64,000 nt of DNA. Origin: T3Sed10-241 sp036751905 (GTDB taxonomy: Bacteria > Bacteroidota > Bacteroidia > Flavobacteriales_D > Cryomorphaceae). Position numbers and translations under genes: made by a program. The stretch spans positions 1 through 64,000 of the forward strand of contig DAIOTP010000001.1 of the NCBI GenBank assembly GCA_036751905.1. The letters are read 5' to 3'. Below the pieces are notes generated by a model. The model was not told the DNA's origin. It was given only the letters and a program-made list of their open reading frames with translations, and ran no database searches. The first letter of the stretch is position 1. Each line of letters begins with the position of its first letter. This document shows positions 1 through 8,773 of this stretch, piece after piece.

Positions 1-1
1 G

Positions 2-229
2 AGCGATTACTGCGGCAGCTGCTTTTACAACAAAAGCAAAAAAACGGGCGACACGGCCTGCCCCTTCAACTCACTCTACTGGCACTTTTACGAAAGGCAC
101 CGCGACAAAATGGAATCCAATCCGCGGATAGGTTTTGTGTACCCCACGCTCAACAAGATGAAGGATGACAACCGGGAGGAATTGATGGCGCAAGCTGAAC
201 GCTACCTTGTGGATCTTGATAGCCTTTAA
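2..229 (+). CDS. C-terminal end of FeS-type (6-4) photolyase / cryptochrome-like protein (partial)
   Basis: Only the last 75 residues are in the window; the frame is open from base 2 to a TAA at 227-229. The fragment carries a YCGSC pair, then an ACPFNSLYW stretch and NPRIGFVYPTLNKM, which is the C-terminal pattern of the COG3046 photolyase-related family (PhrB type). In that family these cysteines ligate a [4Fe-4S] cluster; three of the expected four are visible here. The enzyme repairs UV photoproducts in DNA with light, using FAD. It faces the lipoprotein at 272-994 tail to tail. The N-terminal FAD domain lies outside the window, so the call rests on the tail alone. Confidence 0.8.
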   Translation, partial: SDYCGSCFYNKSKKTGDTACPFNSLYWHFYERHRDKMESNPRIGFVYPTLNKMKDDNREELMAQAERYLVDLDSL

Positions 230-271
230 GCCATGACTGATCCAAAATATACAGACCTCAACCGGCTTCTT

Positions 272-994
272 TCAATCCCAAATCAGGTCCACCGGGGGCA
301 GGAAGCGCCACCCGTTTTTGGTTTCCACCATGGCATCCTGAAATGATTCAATCCCTCCCTGCATTACGATTTGCATGTTGACACGCTTCATTCTCGGGAT
401 TTCAAATTTATCCCCGGCAAATTCATACAGGTTCTCTCCTTCAAAGTGGTAATTTTTGGTATAGCAGTCATTCAGCCGTAAATCATCCCAAATGATGCCT
501 GCCCCACGGAGCTGCTTGCGCATTTCATCGTAGTAGCGTTGTACACTTTCCGGAATGGCTTGCTTCAGCATCATGGATTTTTCCTTTTCCTTCAACTCAT
601 AGCCATATATCAATATCAAAGGGTGATCGAAAAAGAAGCGGCCTCCATACATCACCTCATCGTAGGGCTTGCGGCCCTGACTAAAATCCTCGCCCATCTC
701 ATACATCCGCTTTATGTCGGGGTAGCGTTTTTTTATGTCCTGGAATTCATCATAACTCATCATGGCACTATGCAGCAATTCAGGCCCTTTGTTGAGGGTG
801 CTGAAGCTGAGATAGGCCAATTCGCAAGGGTCGGTAGGGAGCTTGGACTTGCTCTGTTTGTGGACTCCTGCGTCGGTTTTTCCGTCTGAGTTATTTCCAG
901 CTGGATTGCTGCATGACGTTGTAAAAAAGGCAGTACAAATGAGCGCCGCCCGCATGAAATTGATGAGCCACATAGTATAATGGTTGATTGTCAT
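272..994 (-). CDS. Hypothetical lipoprotein, 240 aa
   Basis: I do not recognise a family. The N-terminus has a short hydrophobic run ending FFTTSC, which fits a lipoprotein signal with the cysteine near residue 28 of the longest form. Three ATGs are possible (994, 973, 955); the start at 955 gives the most usual signal length. The rest is hydrophilic, rich in Tyr, Asp and Glu, with no repeats or membrane segments. A perfect TAnnTTTG -7 element (999-1006) sits directly upstream, so the first ATG would be almost leaderless, and a later start leaves a normal short leader. It stands alone between the photolyase and the membrane protein at 1203-3035. Confidence 0.6.
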   Translation of the reverse strand: MTINHYTMWLINFMRAALICTAFFTTSCSNPAGNNSDGKTDAGVHKQSKSKLPTDPCELAYLSFSTLNKGPELLHSAMMSYDEFQDIKKRYPDIKRMYEMGEDFSQGRKPYDEVMYGGRFFFDHPLILIYGYELKEKEKSMMLKQAIPESVQRYYDEMRKQLRGAGIIWDDLRLNDCYTKNYHFEGENLYEFAGDKFEIPRMKRVNMQIVMQGGIESFQDAMVETKNGWRFLPPVDLIWD

Positions 995-998
995 GATT

Positions 999-1006
999 CA
1001 AAGCTA
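999..1006 (-). promoter_or_regulatory. Candidate -7 element TAGCTTTG
   Basis: Perfect match to the Bacteroidota -7 consensus TAnnTTTG on the minus strand, just before the lipoprotein starts. No convincing -33 TTG at the usual 19-21 base spacing. Confidence 0.4.
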
Positions 1007-1202
1007 TGCAGGCAATGTGGCTTTTTGATAAACTTAAGATCAACCGAATATTAATTTCCGACACTTGCTTTATATCGGCAGCCAGAACGGCTGCTTTTGC
1101 TTAGAGAAAGAAGGGGAATAGGCGGAGCAATCCAGCCATTTGGAGGTAGCGCTTTTTGGCGCATCAACTGCACTACTTGGTTCATTATGGCATACCCGAC
1201 AA
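1007..1202. other. Intergenic region with small hairpin
   Basis: No gene recognised. A GCAGCC/GGCTGC stem with a 5-base loop (1078-1094) is followed by TTTT on the plus strand only. Both flanking genes run on the minus strand, so it is not placed as a terminator for either. Confidence 0.3.
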
Positions 1203-3035
1203 TCATTCTTTGGTATACACATTGAGCCTTTTCGAAACCACCCTCACCGGAAGCCGCTCCCGATTCCACAGATATATATCCAAATCGTCTCGCCCATTGC
1301 GGATGTGTGGACTGAGATAGTAGCATGTGCTGTACCACACTCCAGCCAGTGTGTCGATGTTTGAAACCCGATGAGCCGCTTCATATGCCTTGTAACCATA
1401 GTTGCCCTCCCTGCGGCCCATGGTTGTTACCATGGTAAGTCCGGCTGGTGGTTCGCGGTCGAGGCCTACCTCAAATTCAAACCAGCAGTGGTCGTCGGGA
1501 CAGAGTTCTTTGTAGGCTTTGCGAAATAGGTGTGAAAATTCTTTCCCTTCCAATTCAGGATCATAGCCTTCCTGCAATTGATCCCGCAGGGTAGCCACAA
1601 GATCAATGCTTGCATGAAGCCGGTAGCCTGTGGGTATTCTTGTTAGCGTATCGACATGTACACCGTGCCGATCCACATCTCCGAGCAGGGCAATTTTATC
1701 CCAATCGGGACTGCTGTCCCAAAAACTTGAGAAATAATACTTCGCCGTTTCGCTTTCGGCGAGACGCACACCCTGCAAATACTGGTGTGACTGCCATATA
1801 TTTAATGCTATGCAGCAAATGGAAAAAACGCCGAAGGCCATGGCATACGGCCCCATTCCCTTCCGGAAAATTGCTCTAACCAACATAGCAAGCGGCAATG
1901 AAAGCAAGGCATACAGTTGAATAACCGACCTCTGGGCAAATGCCCCACCGTACCACCAGTTGGTCCATGAAGCTGCTATGTAAACGAATACCAAAGTATA
2001 CACGGCAGCTGGGAGCAATTCCTTTCGCTTTCGGCGCATCCACAACCAGTAGAGTGCAAAGATTACTGGCAACATAAATGGCGTATACAAAAACCACCCC
2101 TTGCGGAAACTGAAAAGGTACTGCCACAGGTGCGGCGACAAAAAGTCCAAGCCTTCGCCGGGATTGCCATAACTGTTGATGATCCATGCGCCTGAGGCAA
2201 TTTTCCAGTACAGCAACTGCACACTGCCTACCAAGGCAATAACAACTCCAAAACCGAGAAAGTGCTTGATAGGAATGGCCTTCCATAAAGGAATCAATTG
2301 CTTGACATGAAGCCCTGACTGCCATGCAGGCCATAGGAGCACCACGATAAAAGCCATGATTTCCGTAGGGCGTGACAAGGCCATAAGGCCGAGGACCAAC
2401 CCTGATCCAAGTGCCAAAGCCAAGGAAGGTTTGCGGTAATAATTGTCAAGCAACAACAACAACAATGCGTTCAGGAAGAGCAACGCTCCATTGGCAGCGA
2501 GGCCTGAACTCAGCAGGTACAACAAGGCATTGGTTGCGAAAAACAGCAGCACCAAGGTGATGGCCACCACCTTAGTGGCATAATACCGCCGAAGCAACTG
2601 TGCAATAAGCACGAATGCCCCAAAATGGTAAAAGAGTACTCCCACGCGCATGCTCAACTCGTAGGGTGCTGAAAATCCATCCACCGGGTGATTTTGCAGC
2701 AGCAAGGCAGCCAAATGACCTACCAAAAAGAATGGCAAAAAAAGTACAGCCAACCCAGCCGGGTAGCGAATGATGTGACCCCCCTCCTTGAGGTGGGTGA
2801 ATTGATACAGCGAGCTGCTCGGAGCGTATTGCTCAAAAATAGACATGGGATACTCGAGGCTGCCAAGCTGAATGGTATGCTCGATGAAGAGCATGGGCAG
2901 ATAAAAGTAATACCCAAAGGAGTCCCATCCCATGGCGGTACCATGCCCCCAAGCGCGGGCGAAAAACACCAAAAATACAGCCGCTATAATGGACAGAGCC
3001 CAAAAAATCGGATCCCTAAAGCGCTTTTTGATCAT
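1203..3035 (-). CDS. GT-C-like multi-pass membrane protein (putative glycosyltransferase), 610 aa
   Basis: Roughly the first 430 residues are hydrophobic with about ten to twelve membrane segments. A short first periplasmic loop with GWDSFGYYFYLP resembles the Asp-containing loop of GT-C (PMT/ArnT-like) glycosyltransferases that use lipid-linked sugars. The last ~160 residues are soluble and end in a strand-rich part with EFEVGLDRE and DIYLWNRERLP. A similar ending is seen in the neighbour at 3685-5526. It starts 3 bases after the scoB stop, so it is probably co-transcribed with it. Substrate is unknown; the GT-C assignment is inference from topology and the loop motif. Confidence 0.6.
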   Translation of the reverse strand: MIKKRFRDPIFWALSIIAAVFLVFFARAWGHGTAMGWDSFGYYFYLPMLFIEHTIQLGSLEYPMSIFEQYAPSSSLYQFTHLKEGGHIIRYPAGLAVLFLPFFLVGHLAALLLQNHPVDGFSAPYELSMRVGVLFYHFGAFVLIAQLLRRYYATKVVAITLVLLFFATNALLYLLSSGLAANGALLFLNALLLLLLDNYYRKPSLALALGSGLVLGLMALSRPTEIMAFIVVLLWPAWQSGLHVKQLIPLWKAIPIKHFLGFGVVIALVGSVQLLYWKIASGAWIINSYGNPGEGLDFLSPHLWQYLFSFRKGWFLYTPFMLPVIFALYWLWMRRKRKELLPAAVYTLVFVYIAASWTNWWYGGAFAQRSVIQLYALLSLPLAMLVRAIFRKGMGPYAMAFGVFSICCIALNIWQSHQYLQGVRLAESETAKYYFSSFWDSSPDWDKIALLGDVDRHGVHVDTLTRIPTGYRLHASIDLVATLRDQLQEGYDPELEGKEFSHLFRKAYKELCPDDHCWFEFEVGLDREPPAGLTMVTTMGRREGNYGYKAYEAAHRVSNIDTLAGVWYSTCYYLSPHIRNGRDDLDIYLWNRERLPVRVVSKRLNVYTKE

Positions 3036-3038
3036 GTG

Positions 3039-3707
3039 CTACAAAGACACCTGCTTTACATCGGAGGGAACGATGAGCTTGCCGGCGGTTTTGGCTTTGA
3101 CTTCTTCTAAACCAACCCCCGGAGCGAGCTCCCGCAGCACGAATCCGCCTTCAGGCGCAATGTCGAGCACGGCCAAATCGGTAACGATGCGCTTTACGCA
3201 AGCCACCCCGGTAAGCGGCAGGGTGCAATCAGGCAACAATTTGCTTTCCCCATTCTTGTTGGTATGGTTCATGGCCACAATGATGTTTTCCGCGCTGGCT
3301 ACCAAGTCCATCGCACCACCCATGCCCTTCACCATGAAGCCTGGTATTTTCCAATTGGCAATGTCACCGCGCTCTGAAACCTCCATGGCACCCAGTACAG
3401 TGAGCTGTACATGCTGTCCGCGAATCATGGCAAAGCTCATGGCCGAATCAAAGAAGCTCGCACCCGGCTTGGCCGTAATGGTTTGCTTTCCAGCATTGAT
3501 GAGGTCAGCATCAACCTCGTCTTCATAGGGAAATTGGCCCATACCAAGCACCCCATTTTCCGACTGGAACTCCACACTGATACCATCTGGCACGTGGTTG
3601 GCCACCAAGGTGGGTATGCCTATGCCCAGATTTACATAATAGCCATCCCGCAGTTCTTGCGCAATGCGCTTCGCTATGCCATTTTTATCGAGTGCCATAT
3701 TTGTCAA
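3039..3707 (-). CDS. scoB: 3-oxoacid (succinyl-CoA:acetoacetate) CoA-transferase subunit B
   Basis: Transfers CoA between succinyl-CoA and a 3-oxoacid such as acetoacetate, with subunit A, in the cytoplasm. The 222-aa length matches the family. NLGIGIPTLVANH near residue 26 and QSENGVLG near 48-55 are diagnostic; Glu50 in SENG is the catalytic glutamate that forms the CoA thioester. A start at Met4 (3698) is equally possible. The gene overlaps the 3' end of the upstream membrane-protein gene by 23 bases. Normally it follows scoA directly; here a 613-aa membrane protein gene lies between them. Confidence 0.93.
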   Translation of the reverse strand: MTNMALDKNGIAKRIAQELRDGYYVNLGIGIPTLVANHVPDGISVEFQSENGVLGMGQFPYEDEVDADLINAGKQTITAKPGASFFDSAMSFAMIRGQHVQLTVLGAMEVSERGDIANWKIPGFMVKGMGGAMDLVASAENIIVAMNHTNKNGESKLLPDCTLPLTGVACVKRIVTDLAVLDIAPEGGFVLRELAPGVGLEEVKAKTAGKLIVPSDVKQVSL

Positions 3708-5526
3708 TTTTATGTGAAAGTACTATTTCTGATTCGACCACAGGGGCACTACCAAGGTTCAAAGTCCGCAACAGCCTAATGTCGTGCACCGTGACACCAA
3801 TAGGCTTTTCGGTCATGTTCCAGATGTAGCACACCATCTTGGCTGTGCCTTCCGGCAAATCGATTATGCGCCTCAAATGCAAGGTATCGCCCTCGTAGTG
3901 CGGTTTTATCCAACTCAATCCCACTTCTAAATAATAAATGGTCTCGTCATTGGCATTGCGCGCACTCACGATAAGCTCTGCAAGGGGCATTGGCTTGCTG
4001 GTATGCAGGCTGAAATCGAATTCAATGGCTTCGAGCGGGGCAACAAGCATTGAATCTGTGCTTTCCCATAAGTTGATGTACAACGCATTGCCTTCGTATG
4101 GGGGAGGCAGTTCGCTTATAGACGCATAGTGCTCCCACTGTACGGGTGTGCGGCGCTTGAGCAAATAGGTTTCATTGCGTGGATCCTTAAAAAGGGTATC
4201 GTGACTCTGCACATAGGGGTCGCATGCCTTGCGGTGGCACATCAGGTAGTCGGCACGGCCGTTGGCAGCCGCCTCGGGAATAAATGGCTGCAGGGGCTCC
4301 TTGTGCTTGAGGCTTTCATATCCCCACGTAGTCATCATCAGGCGGTACCCTTCAATGCTGAATATTTCCTTGCGTTCGCCAATATCTTTAGCCATAGCGG
4401 CGTAGAGGCCTGGGTGTTGGTGTATTTCCCGCCAAAGGTGGGTGTAGCCCATGTTGGCTCCCGACAGCAAGCCGATAGGAAAGGCGAGCAGCGGCAGGAC
4501 CAATCCCTGGGCCCAGACTTTAACACGTCCAAGCGCATCGGCAGCGTAGGCGAGGCTTAGAATAGACAAAGGGAGGAAGTAAATTCCCGTTCTGTCTTCG
4601 GGGTAATTCACTTCCAGCAAGTAGCACATTGCCACAGCCCCTAATACATTGAATACCAAAAATGCGCTTGCAATATGGCCTGCATGGACGGGTTGAAAAC
4701 GGCCCTTCACCCATTTGGCGAAAAGCCAAAGTGCAGCCACACCCACAGGTATAGCCAGCAGCCATGCCAGCCACAGCGCATCCTGATAAATTGTGTAGCG
4801 CAGCAAGGTCACCACGGTTACCTCCACAAAACCATCGCGCAGGCCGTAGTACAGCAAGCCCCCATCGCGCATGGCCAGCGCGTACACGCTCAAGCCAATG
4901 AAGGGCAGCAGGCCCAGAAGTGCCAATATGGTCCACTGTTTGCCCTTTCCGGCAAATCGAAACCATAGCAAAGCCACCACCAGTGTCATGGCAATGAGCA
5001 AGCTGTTGAGCATGCTCATATTGGCCAGCACGGCGGCCGTAAGCCAGAGCCACATCCGTATTTGTTGACTTGCTTTCCCCGTTTCCGAAAAAAGTACAAG
5101 GTGCCACAATGCACCACTCAGCAAGGCAATGGACAAACCATAGCCACGCATTTGAGCGAAAAAGTCGATAAGCAATGCCGGACTGAGCCATGCAAGGGCA
5201 GCGATTGCCCACACCCATTTTTGGCGCAAGCCGCCGAGCAATCTCCATCCGAACCACGCATACACCCCGAATGAAATCACATTGGGCATACGCAACCAAT
5301 GGGCTTCCATGCCCAGGAGTTTCCAGCACGGCCACATGAGTGCTGAATTGAGCATGTGGTTGTTGGCATCCCACACCATGTTCCAGGGCAAGAAATTCCC
5401 TGACTGTACGTACAGCAGAAAGGTGACAGCTTCATCATGCGAGACAGGCACCAGTACCGCCCTAAAAATAACATACAGCCCTACGGCGCAAGCGGCAACA
5501 ATATAAAAGATGCTTGAGCGATTCAT
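3685..5526 (-). CDS. GT-C-like (GT39-type) membrane protein, 613 aa, inserted between scoA and scoB
   Basis: Start at the ATG of MNRSSIFYIV (5526), 13 bases after the scoA stop; the longer open frame to 5652 runs into scoA and is ignored. About 400 residues form ten or more membrane helices. The loop after helix 1 carries VSHDEA, the DE-type motif of GT39/PMT-like GT-C enzymes, and MRGYG follows later, as in that family. A C-terminal soluble part of about 200 residues contains YYLEVGLSW and CYIWNMTEKPIGV, similar in pattern to the tail of the 1203-3035 protein. It overlaps scoB by 23 bases, so it is translationally tied to the CoA-transferase genes. Substrate and acceptor are unknown. Confidence 0.65.
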   Translation of the reverse strand: MNRSSIFYIVAACAVGLYVIFRAVLVPVSHDEAVTFLLYVQSGNFLPWNMVWDANNHMLNSALMWPCWKLLGMEAHWLRMPNVISFGVYAWFGWRLLGGLRQKWVWAIAALAWLSPALLIDFFAQMRGYGLSIALLSGALWHLVLFSETGKASQQIRMWLWLTAAVLANMSMLNSLLIAMTLVVALLWFRFAGKGKQWTILALLGLLPFIGLSVYALAMRDGGLLYYGLRDGFVEVTVVTLLRYTIYQDALWLAWLLAIPVGVAALWLFAKWVKGRFQPVHAGHIASAFLVFNVLGAVAMCYLLEVNYPEDRTGIYFLPLSILSLAYAADALGRVKVWAQGLVLPLLAFPIGLLSGANMGYTHLWREIHQHPGLYAAMAKDIGERKEIFSIEGYRLMMTTWGYESLKHKEPLQPFIPEAAANGRADYLMCHRKACDPYVQSHDTLFKDPRNETYLLKRRTPVQWEHYASISELPPPYEGNALYINLWESTDSMLVAPLEAIEFDFSLHTSKPMPLAELIVSARNANDETIYYLEVGLSWIKPHYEGDTLHLRRIIDLPEGTAKMVCYIWNMTEKPIGVTVHDIRLLRTLNLGSAPVVESEIVLSHKIDKYGTR

Positions 5527-5539
5527 GCTGATTGTACTC

Positions 5540-6238
5540 TCAGGACCGTTGACGCACGGTGCGTTGCTCGATGCGCTTTTCGAAATGCGCCCCTTTGAAA
5601 ATGCGCTGTACAAAGATGCCCGGCGTATGGATAAAATTGGGGTCCAGCTCACCGGCGGGGACCAATTCCTCCACTTCAGCGATGGTGATTTTGCCGGCCA
5701 TGGCCATCAAGGGATTGAAGTTGCGGGCGGTGGCCTTGTACATGAGGTTGCCTTCCGTATCGCCTTTCCATGCCTTAACAATGGCAAAATCGGGCTTAAA
5801 GGCGTGTTCCATAATGTACATTTTGCCATTGAATTCCCTCACTTCTTTGCCTTCGGCTACCTCGGTGCCGTAGCCTGCCGGTGTAAAAAAGGCGGGTATA
5901 CCTGCACCTGTAGCCCTGCAACGCTCGGCAAGGGTACCTTGAGGTATGAGCTCCACCTCGAGCTCCCCACTGAGCATTTGCCGCTCAAACTCTTTGTTTT
6001 CGCCAACGTAGGAGGAGATCATTTTGCGTATTTGCCTTTTTTGCAGCAGCAATCCCAAACCAAAATCGTCGACTCCTGCATTGTTGCTGATGCATGTGAG
6101 GTCAGTGATGTCTGTGTCGGTCAAAGCCTTTATGCAGTTTTCGGGAATACCACACAGCCCGAAACCTCCGAGCATGATGGTCATGCCGGAATCAATTCCT
6201 CTGATCGCTTCGCGCGCATTGGCTACTACTTTGTTCAT
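5540..6238 (-). CDS. scoA: 3-oxoacid CoA-transferase subunit A
   Basis: Partner of subunit B at 3039-3707. The 232-aa protein shows the family landmarks: MLGGFGLCGIPENCI near residue 22, NNAGVDDFGLG near 53 and GIPAFFTPAGYGT near 112. The ATG at 6238 lies 12 bases after the PBP1A stop, so it looks like part of the pbp1A-led unit. In most genomes scoA and scoB abut; here they are about 1.8 kb apart. Both subunits look intact, with no frameshift. Confidence 0.93.
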   Translation of the reverse strand: MNKVVANAREAIRGIDSGMTIMLGGFGLCGIPENCIKALTDTDITDLTCISNNAGVDDFGLGLLLQKRQIRKMISSYVGENKEFERQMLSGELEVELIPQGTLAERCRATGAGIPAFFTPAGYGTEVAEGKEVREFNGKMYIMEHAFKPDFAIVKAWKGDTEGNLMYKATARNFNPLMAMAGKITIAEVEELVPAGELDPNFIHTPGIFVQRIFKGAHFEKRIEQRTVRQRS

Positions 6239-6250
6239 GGCTAAGCTGAA

Positions 6251-8701
6251 TTACCAGGTGATGTCATCCTGTGTTTCGAAAATATTGAATGAGCGGGCAT
6301 AGGCGTCGCAATCGAGCTCTACTTTGATGTTGTCGGGTCTTGGAAAATCCCCCTTTGTAATGTTGAGGCTTGGGTCGTCATAGGCGGCCTTCATGAAAAA
6401 GCCCCAAATAGGCAGGGCCATGTTGGTGCCCATACCAAGTGCGAGGGTACGGAAGTGAACCGATCGGTCTTCGGCACCCACCCACACCCCCGTAACCAGG
6501 TCAGGCACGAGGCCTATAAACCACCCATCACTTTGATTTTGAGTAGTTCCTGTTTTTCCGGCTATCTTTATGTCGCGTGTGAAGCCATCGTAGCCCCGGT
6601 TGGGCAAGTCAAAGCGCAGGCGCATTGCGGTACCCGTTTTTTTGCCAGTGTGCTTGTTGTACACCCCGTCGATGGTGCCTTCCATGAGGCTGAGCATGGT
6701 ATAGGCCGTGCGCTCATCCATGGCTTCCTTGGTTTGAGGCTGCATTTGGAAAATGGGGTTTCCATTTTTGTCTTCAATGCGTATTACATATATGGGCTTG
6801 ATGTGTACTCCGGCATTGGCGAAGGTGGCATTGGCTGAAGTAATCTCCAGCAGGCTCAGGTCGGCTACGCCAAAACACTGTGATACAACAGGCTCCATAG
6901 GGCTCTCGATACCCAAATCGCGGGCCAGCTTGATGACCGCCTCAGGGCCAAACTGCTTCATGACCCAAGCCGTTACGGTGTTCACCGAGTTGGCGAGGCC
7001 CCATTTGAGCGAAACCATGTAGCCGTAATCGCGGTCGGAATCTTGGGGCGTGTAGTCGTTTTGAAGATTGAATGTCCCCTTTTGGAAGGTGGTCGGAACC
7101 TTAGGCACTTCATAACAGGGCGAGTAGCCTTCGCGGATGGCGGTGGCATACACGAATGGCTTAAAGGTGGAGCCTACCTGCCGCTTGCCCTGCTTCACCT
7201 GATCATACTTGAAGTACTTGAAATTGTTGCCTCCCACCCAGGCTTTTACAAATCCCGTGGAGGGATCAATGCTCACCAATCCGGCGCGCAGCATGCTTTT
7301 GTAATACACAATGCTGTCCATGGGACTGAGCAGCGTGTCCTTTTCACCCTGCCATGTAAATACCTTCATGGGCACCTTCACATTGCGGAATACGTAGTCC
7401 ACACTGTCGGCAGGCGTTGCGCGCCAGCGTTCCTGACAATCGTCTGAATTGCATTGGTAAAAGGTGCTTGCCCCCTCGGTTTCCTTTTCAATGTTGACCC
7501 TGCGGTGGCAATTGGGGCACTCGCGGCCTGTCATGTAATTGTAGCGCGGCGTGCGGCGCATGGCCGAATTCTTAATTCCTTCAATTTCAGCTTGGCTCAG
7601 ATCATTGGCAAATGGTGGATTCTTGTACTTGCCTACATCTCTGAAGAACTGTTCCTGCAATTCGCCACCGAGGTGAGAGGCCACCGCCTCCTCGGCGTAG
7701 CGTTGTAAGCGCGAATCGATGGTGGTGTACACCCGCAGACCATCGCGGTGAATGTTATACGGCTCGCCGTTGGCCTTCACGTAGCGGTAGTTGCCTTTGT
7801 CATCTTTTTCAGCGAATAGTTCTTTAAGCTCCCCCCTCAATACCTCACGGAAGTACGGTGCCAAGCCTTCTTTGTGGTCCACAACTGTGAAATTAAGGTT
7901 GAGCGGCAGCCCCGACAGCGAGTCATACTGCGCACGGCTGAGGTAGCCATTGCGCACCATTTGCGCAAGCACCACATTGCGGCGTTCGGTGGCTCTTTCC
8001 GGACGGCGTACAGGGTTGTAATAATCCGGTCCTTTGGCCATACCTACAAGCAATGCGGCTTGCTCAATGAGCAACGAATCAGGCGATAAGCCAAAATACA
8101 CATTGCTGGCAGATTTGATCCCTACAGCGTTGTTGATCCAGTCGAATTTATTCAGGTACAGCGTAATGATCTCTTCTTTGGTATACTGCCTTTCCAGACG
8201 TGTGGCGATGATCCATTCCTGAAATTTTTGAAAGACACGCTGCACCCCGTTGGCCGGCCGCTCGGTGAAAAGCATTTTAGAAAGCTGTTGGGTAATGGTA
8301 CTCGCTCCTCCCTTTTTGCCCAAATAAATGGCTGCCCTAATCGTGCCGCGAAGGTCAATGCCCGAATGCTGAAAAAAGCGTTCATCCTCGGTAGCTATCA
8401 GTGCATTTACCACATATGGCGAGAGCTCCCGGTAGTCTACATTGGTGCGGTTCTCCAGATAGAAGCGGCCCAACACCTCGCCATCGGCGCTGTACACTTC
8501 TGTAGCGAGGTTGGTTTTGGGATTGGCCAGTGCCAGGGTATCGGGCAGGTTGCTGTTGTTGGCAATCACCAACAGGATGATCAAGGCCAATAAAGGCGCA
8601 AAGGCGCATATCCACAGCAAAACCATCATGCGCCGCCTGGGCTGTTGTGGGTCTGTGGCTGGATTGGGTTCGGTCCTCATAGATGGCTTGTACGTGCGCA
8701 A
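6251..8701 (-). CDS. Penicillin-binding protein 1A, bifunctional peptidoglycan synthase
   Basis: An 816-aa class A PBP that polymerises lipid II and cross-links the stem peptides in the periplasm. One membrane anchor lies at about residues 25-47. The glycosyltransferase 51 domain (about 70-245) has ATEDERFF with catalytic Glu105 and GASTITQQL. The transpeptidase domain has STFK (Ser511-Lys514), SVN (572-574) and KTGT (716-719). Between the domains, Cys395, Cys398, Cys417 and Cys422 form a CxxC...CxxxxC ribbon-like insert, which is not a classical PBP1A feature. gldH ends 46 bases upstream and a predicted promoter lies in that gap; scoA follows after 12 bases. Confidence 0.95.
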   Translation of the reverse strand: MRTYKPSMRTEPNPATDPQQPRRRMMVLLWICAFAPLLALIILLVIANNSNLPDTLALANPKTNLATEVYSADGEVLGRFYLENRTNVDYRELSPYVVNALIATEDERFFQHSGIDLRGTIRAAIYLGKKGGASTITQQLSKMLFTERPANGVQRVFQKFQEWIIATRLERQYTKEEIITLYLNKFDWINNAVGIKSASNVYFGLSPDSLLIEQAALLVGMAKGPDYYNPVRRPERATERRNVVLAQMVRNGYLSRAQYDSLSGLPLNLNFTVVDHKEGLAPYFREVLRGELKELFAEKDDKGNYRYVKANGEPYNIHRDGLRVYTTIDSRLQRYAEEAVASHLGGELQEQFFRDVGKYKNPPFANDLSQAEIEGIKNSAMRRTPRYNYMTGRECPNCHRRVNIEKETEGASTFYQCNSDDCQERWRATPADSVDYVFRNVKVPMKVFTWQGEKDTLLSPMDSIVYYKSMLRAGLVSIDPSTGFVKAWVGGNNFKYFKYDQVKQGKRQVGSTFKPFVYATAIREGYSPCYEVPKVPTTFQKGTFNLQNDYTPQDSDRDYGYMVSLKWGLANSVNTVTAWVMKQFGPEAVIKLARDLGIESPMEPVVSQCFGVADLSLLEITSANATFANAGVHIKPIYVIRIEDKNGNPIFQMQPQTKEAMDERTAYTMLSLMEGTIDGVYNKHTGKKTGTAMRLRFDLPNRGYDGFTRDIKIAGKTGTTQNQSDGWFIGLVPDLVTGVWVGAEDRSVHFRTLALGMGTNMALPIWGFFMKAAYDDPSLNITKGDFPRPDNIKVELDCDAYARSFNIFETQDDITW

Positions 8702-8742
8702 TAGTAACGATTATTTATGCTGTAACTTGCGACAATGGTCTG

Positions 8743-8773
8743 CAAACTTAGGGTCGAGGCTGCATTTTTTCAA
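8743..8773 (-). promoter_or_regulatory. Predicted promoter for PBP1A
   Basis: On the minus strand a TTG (8771-8773) is followed after 20 bases by TAAGTTTG (8743-8750), matching the Bacteroidota -33/-7 pattern. The -7 element overlaps the gldH stop codon, leaving a leader of about 40 bases. Confidence 0.5.

Noticed and set aside
4520..5374. 284-aa minus-strand frame inside the GT-C-like gene
   Set aside because: Out-of-frame shadow of the 3685-5526 gene, rich in Arg, His and Cys as such shadows are.
5510..6244. 244-aa plus-strand frame opposite scoA
   Set aside because: Antisense to a gene with unmistakable CoA-transferase motifs.
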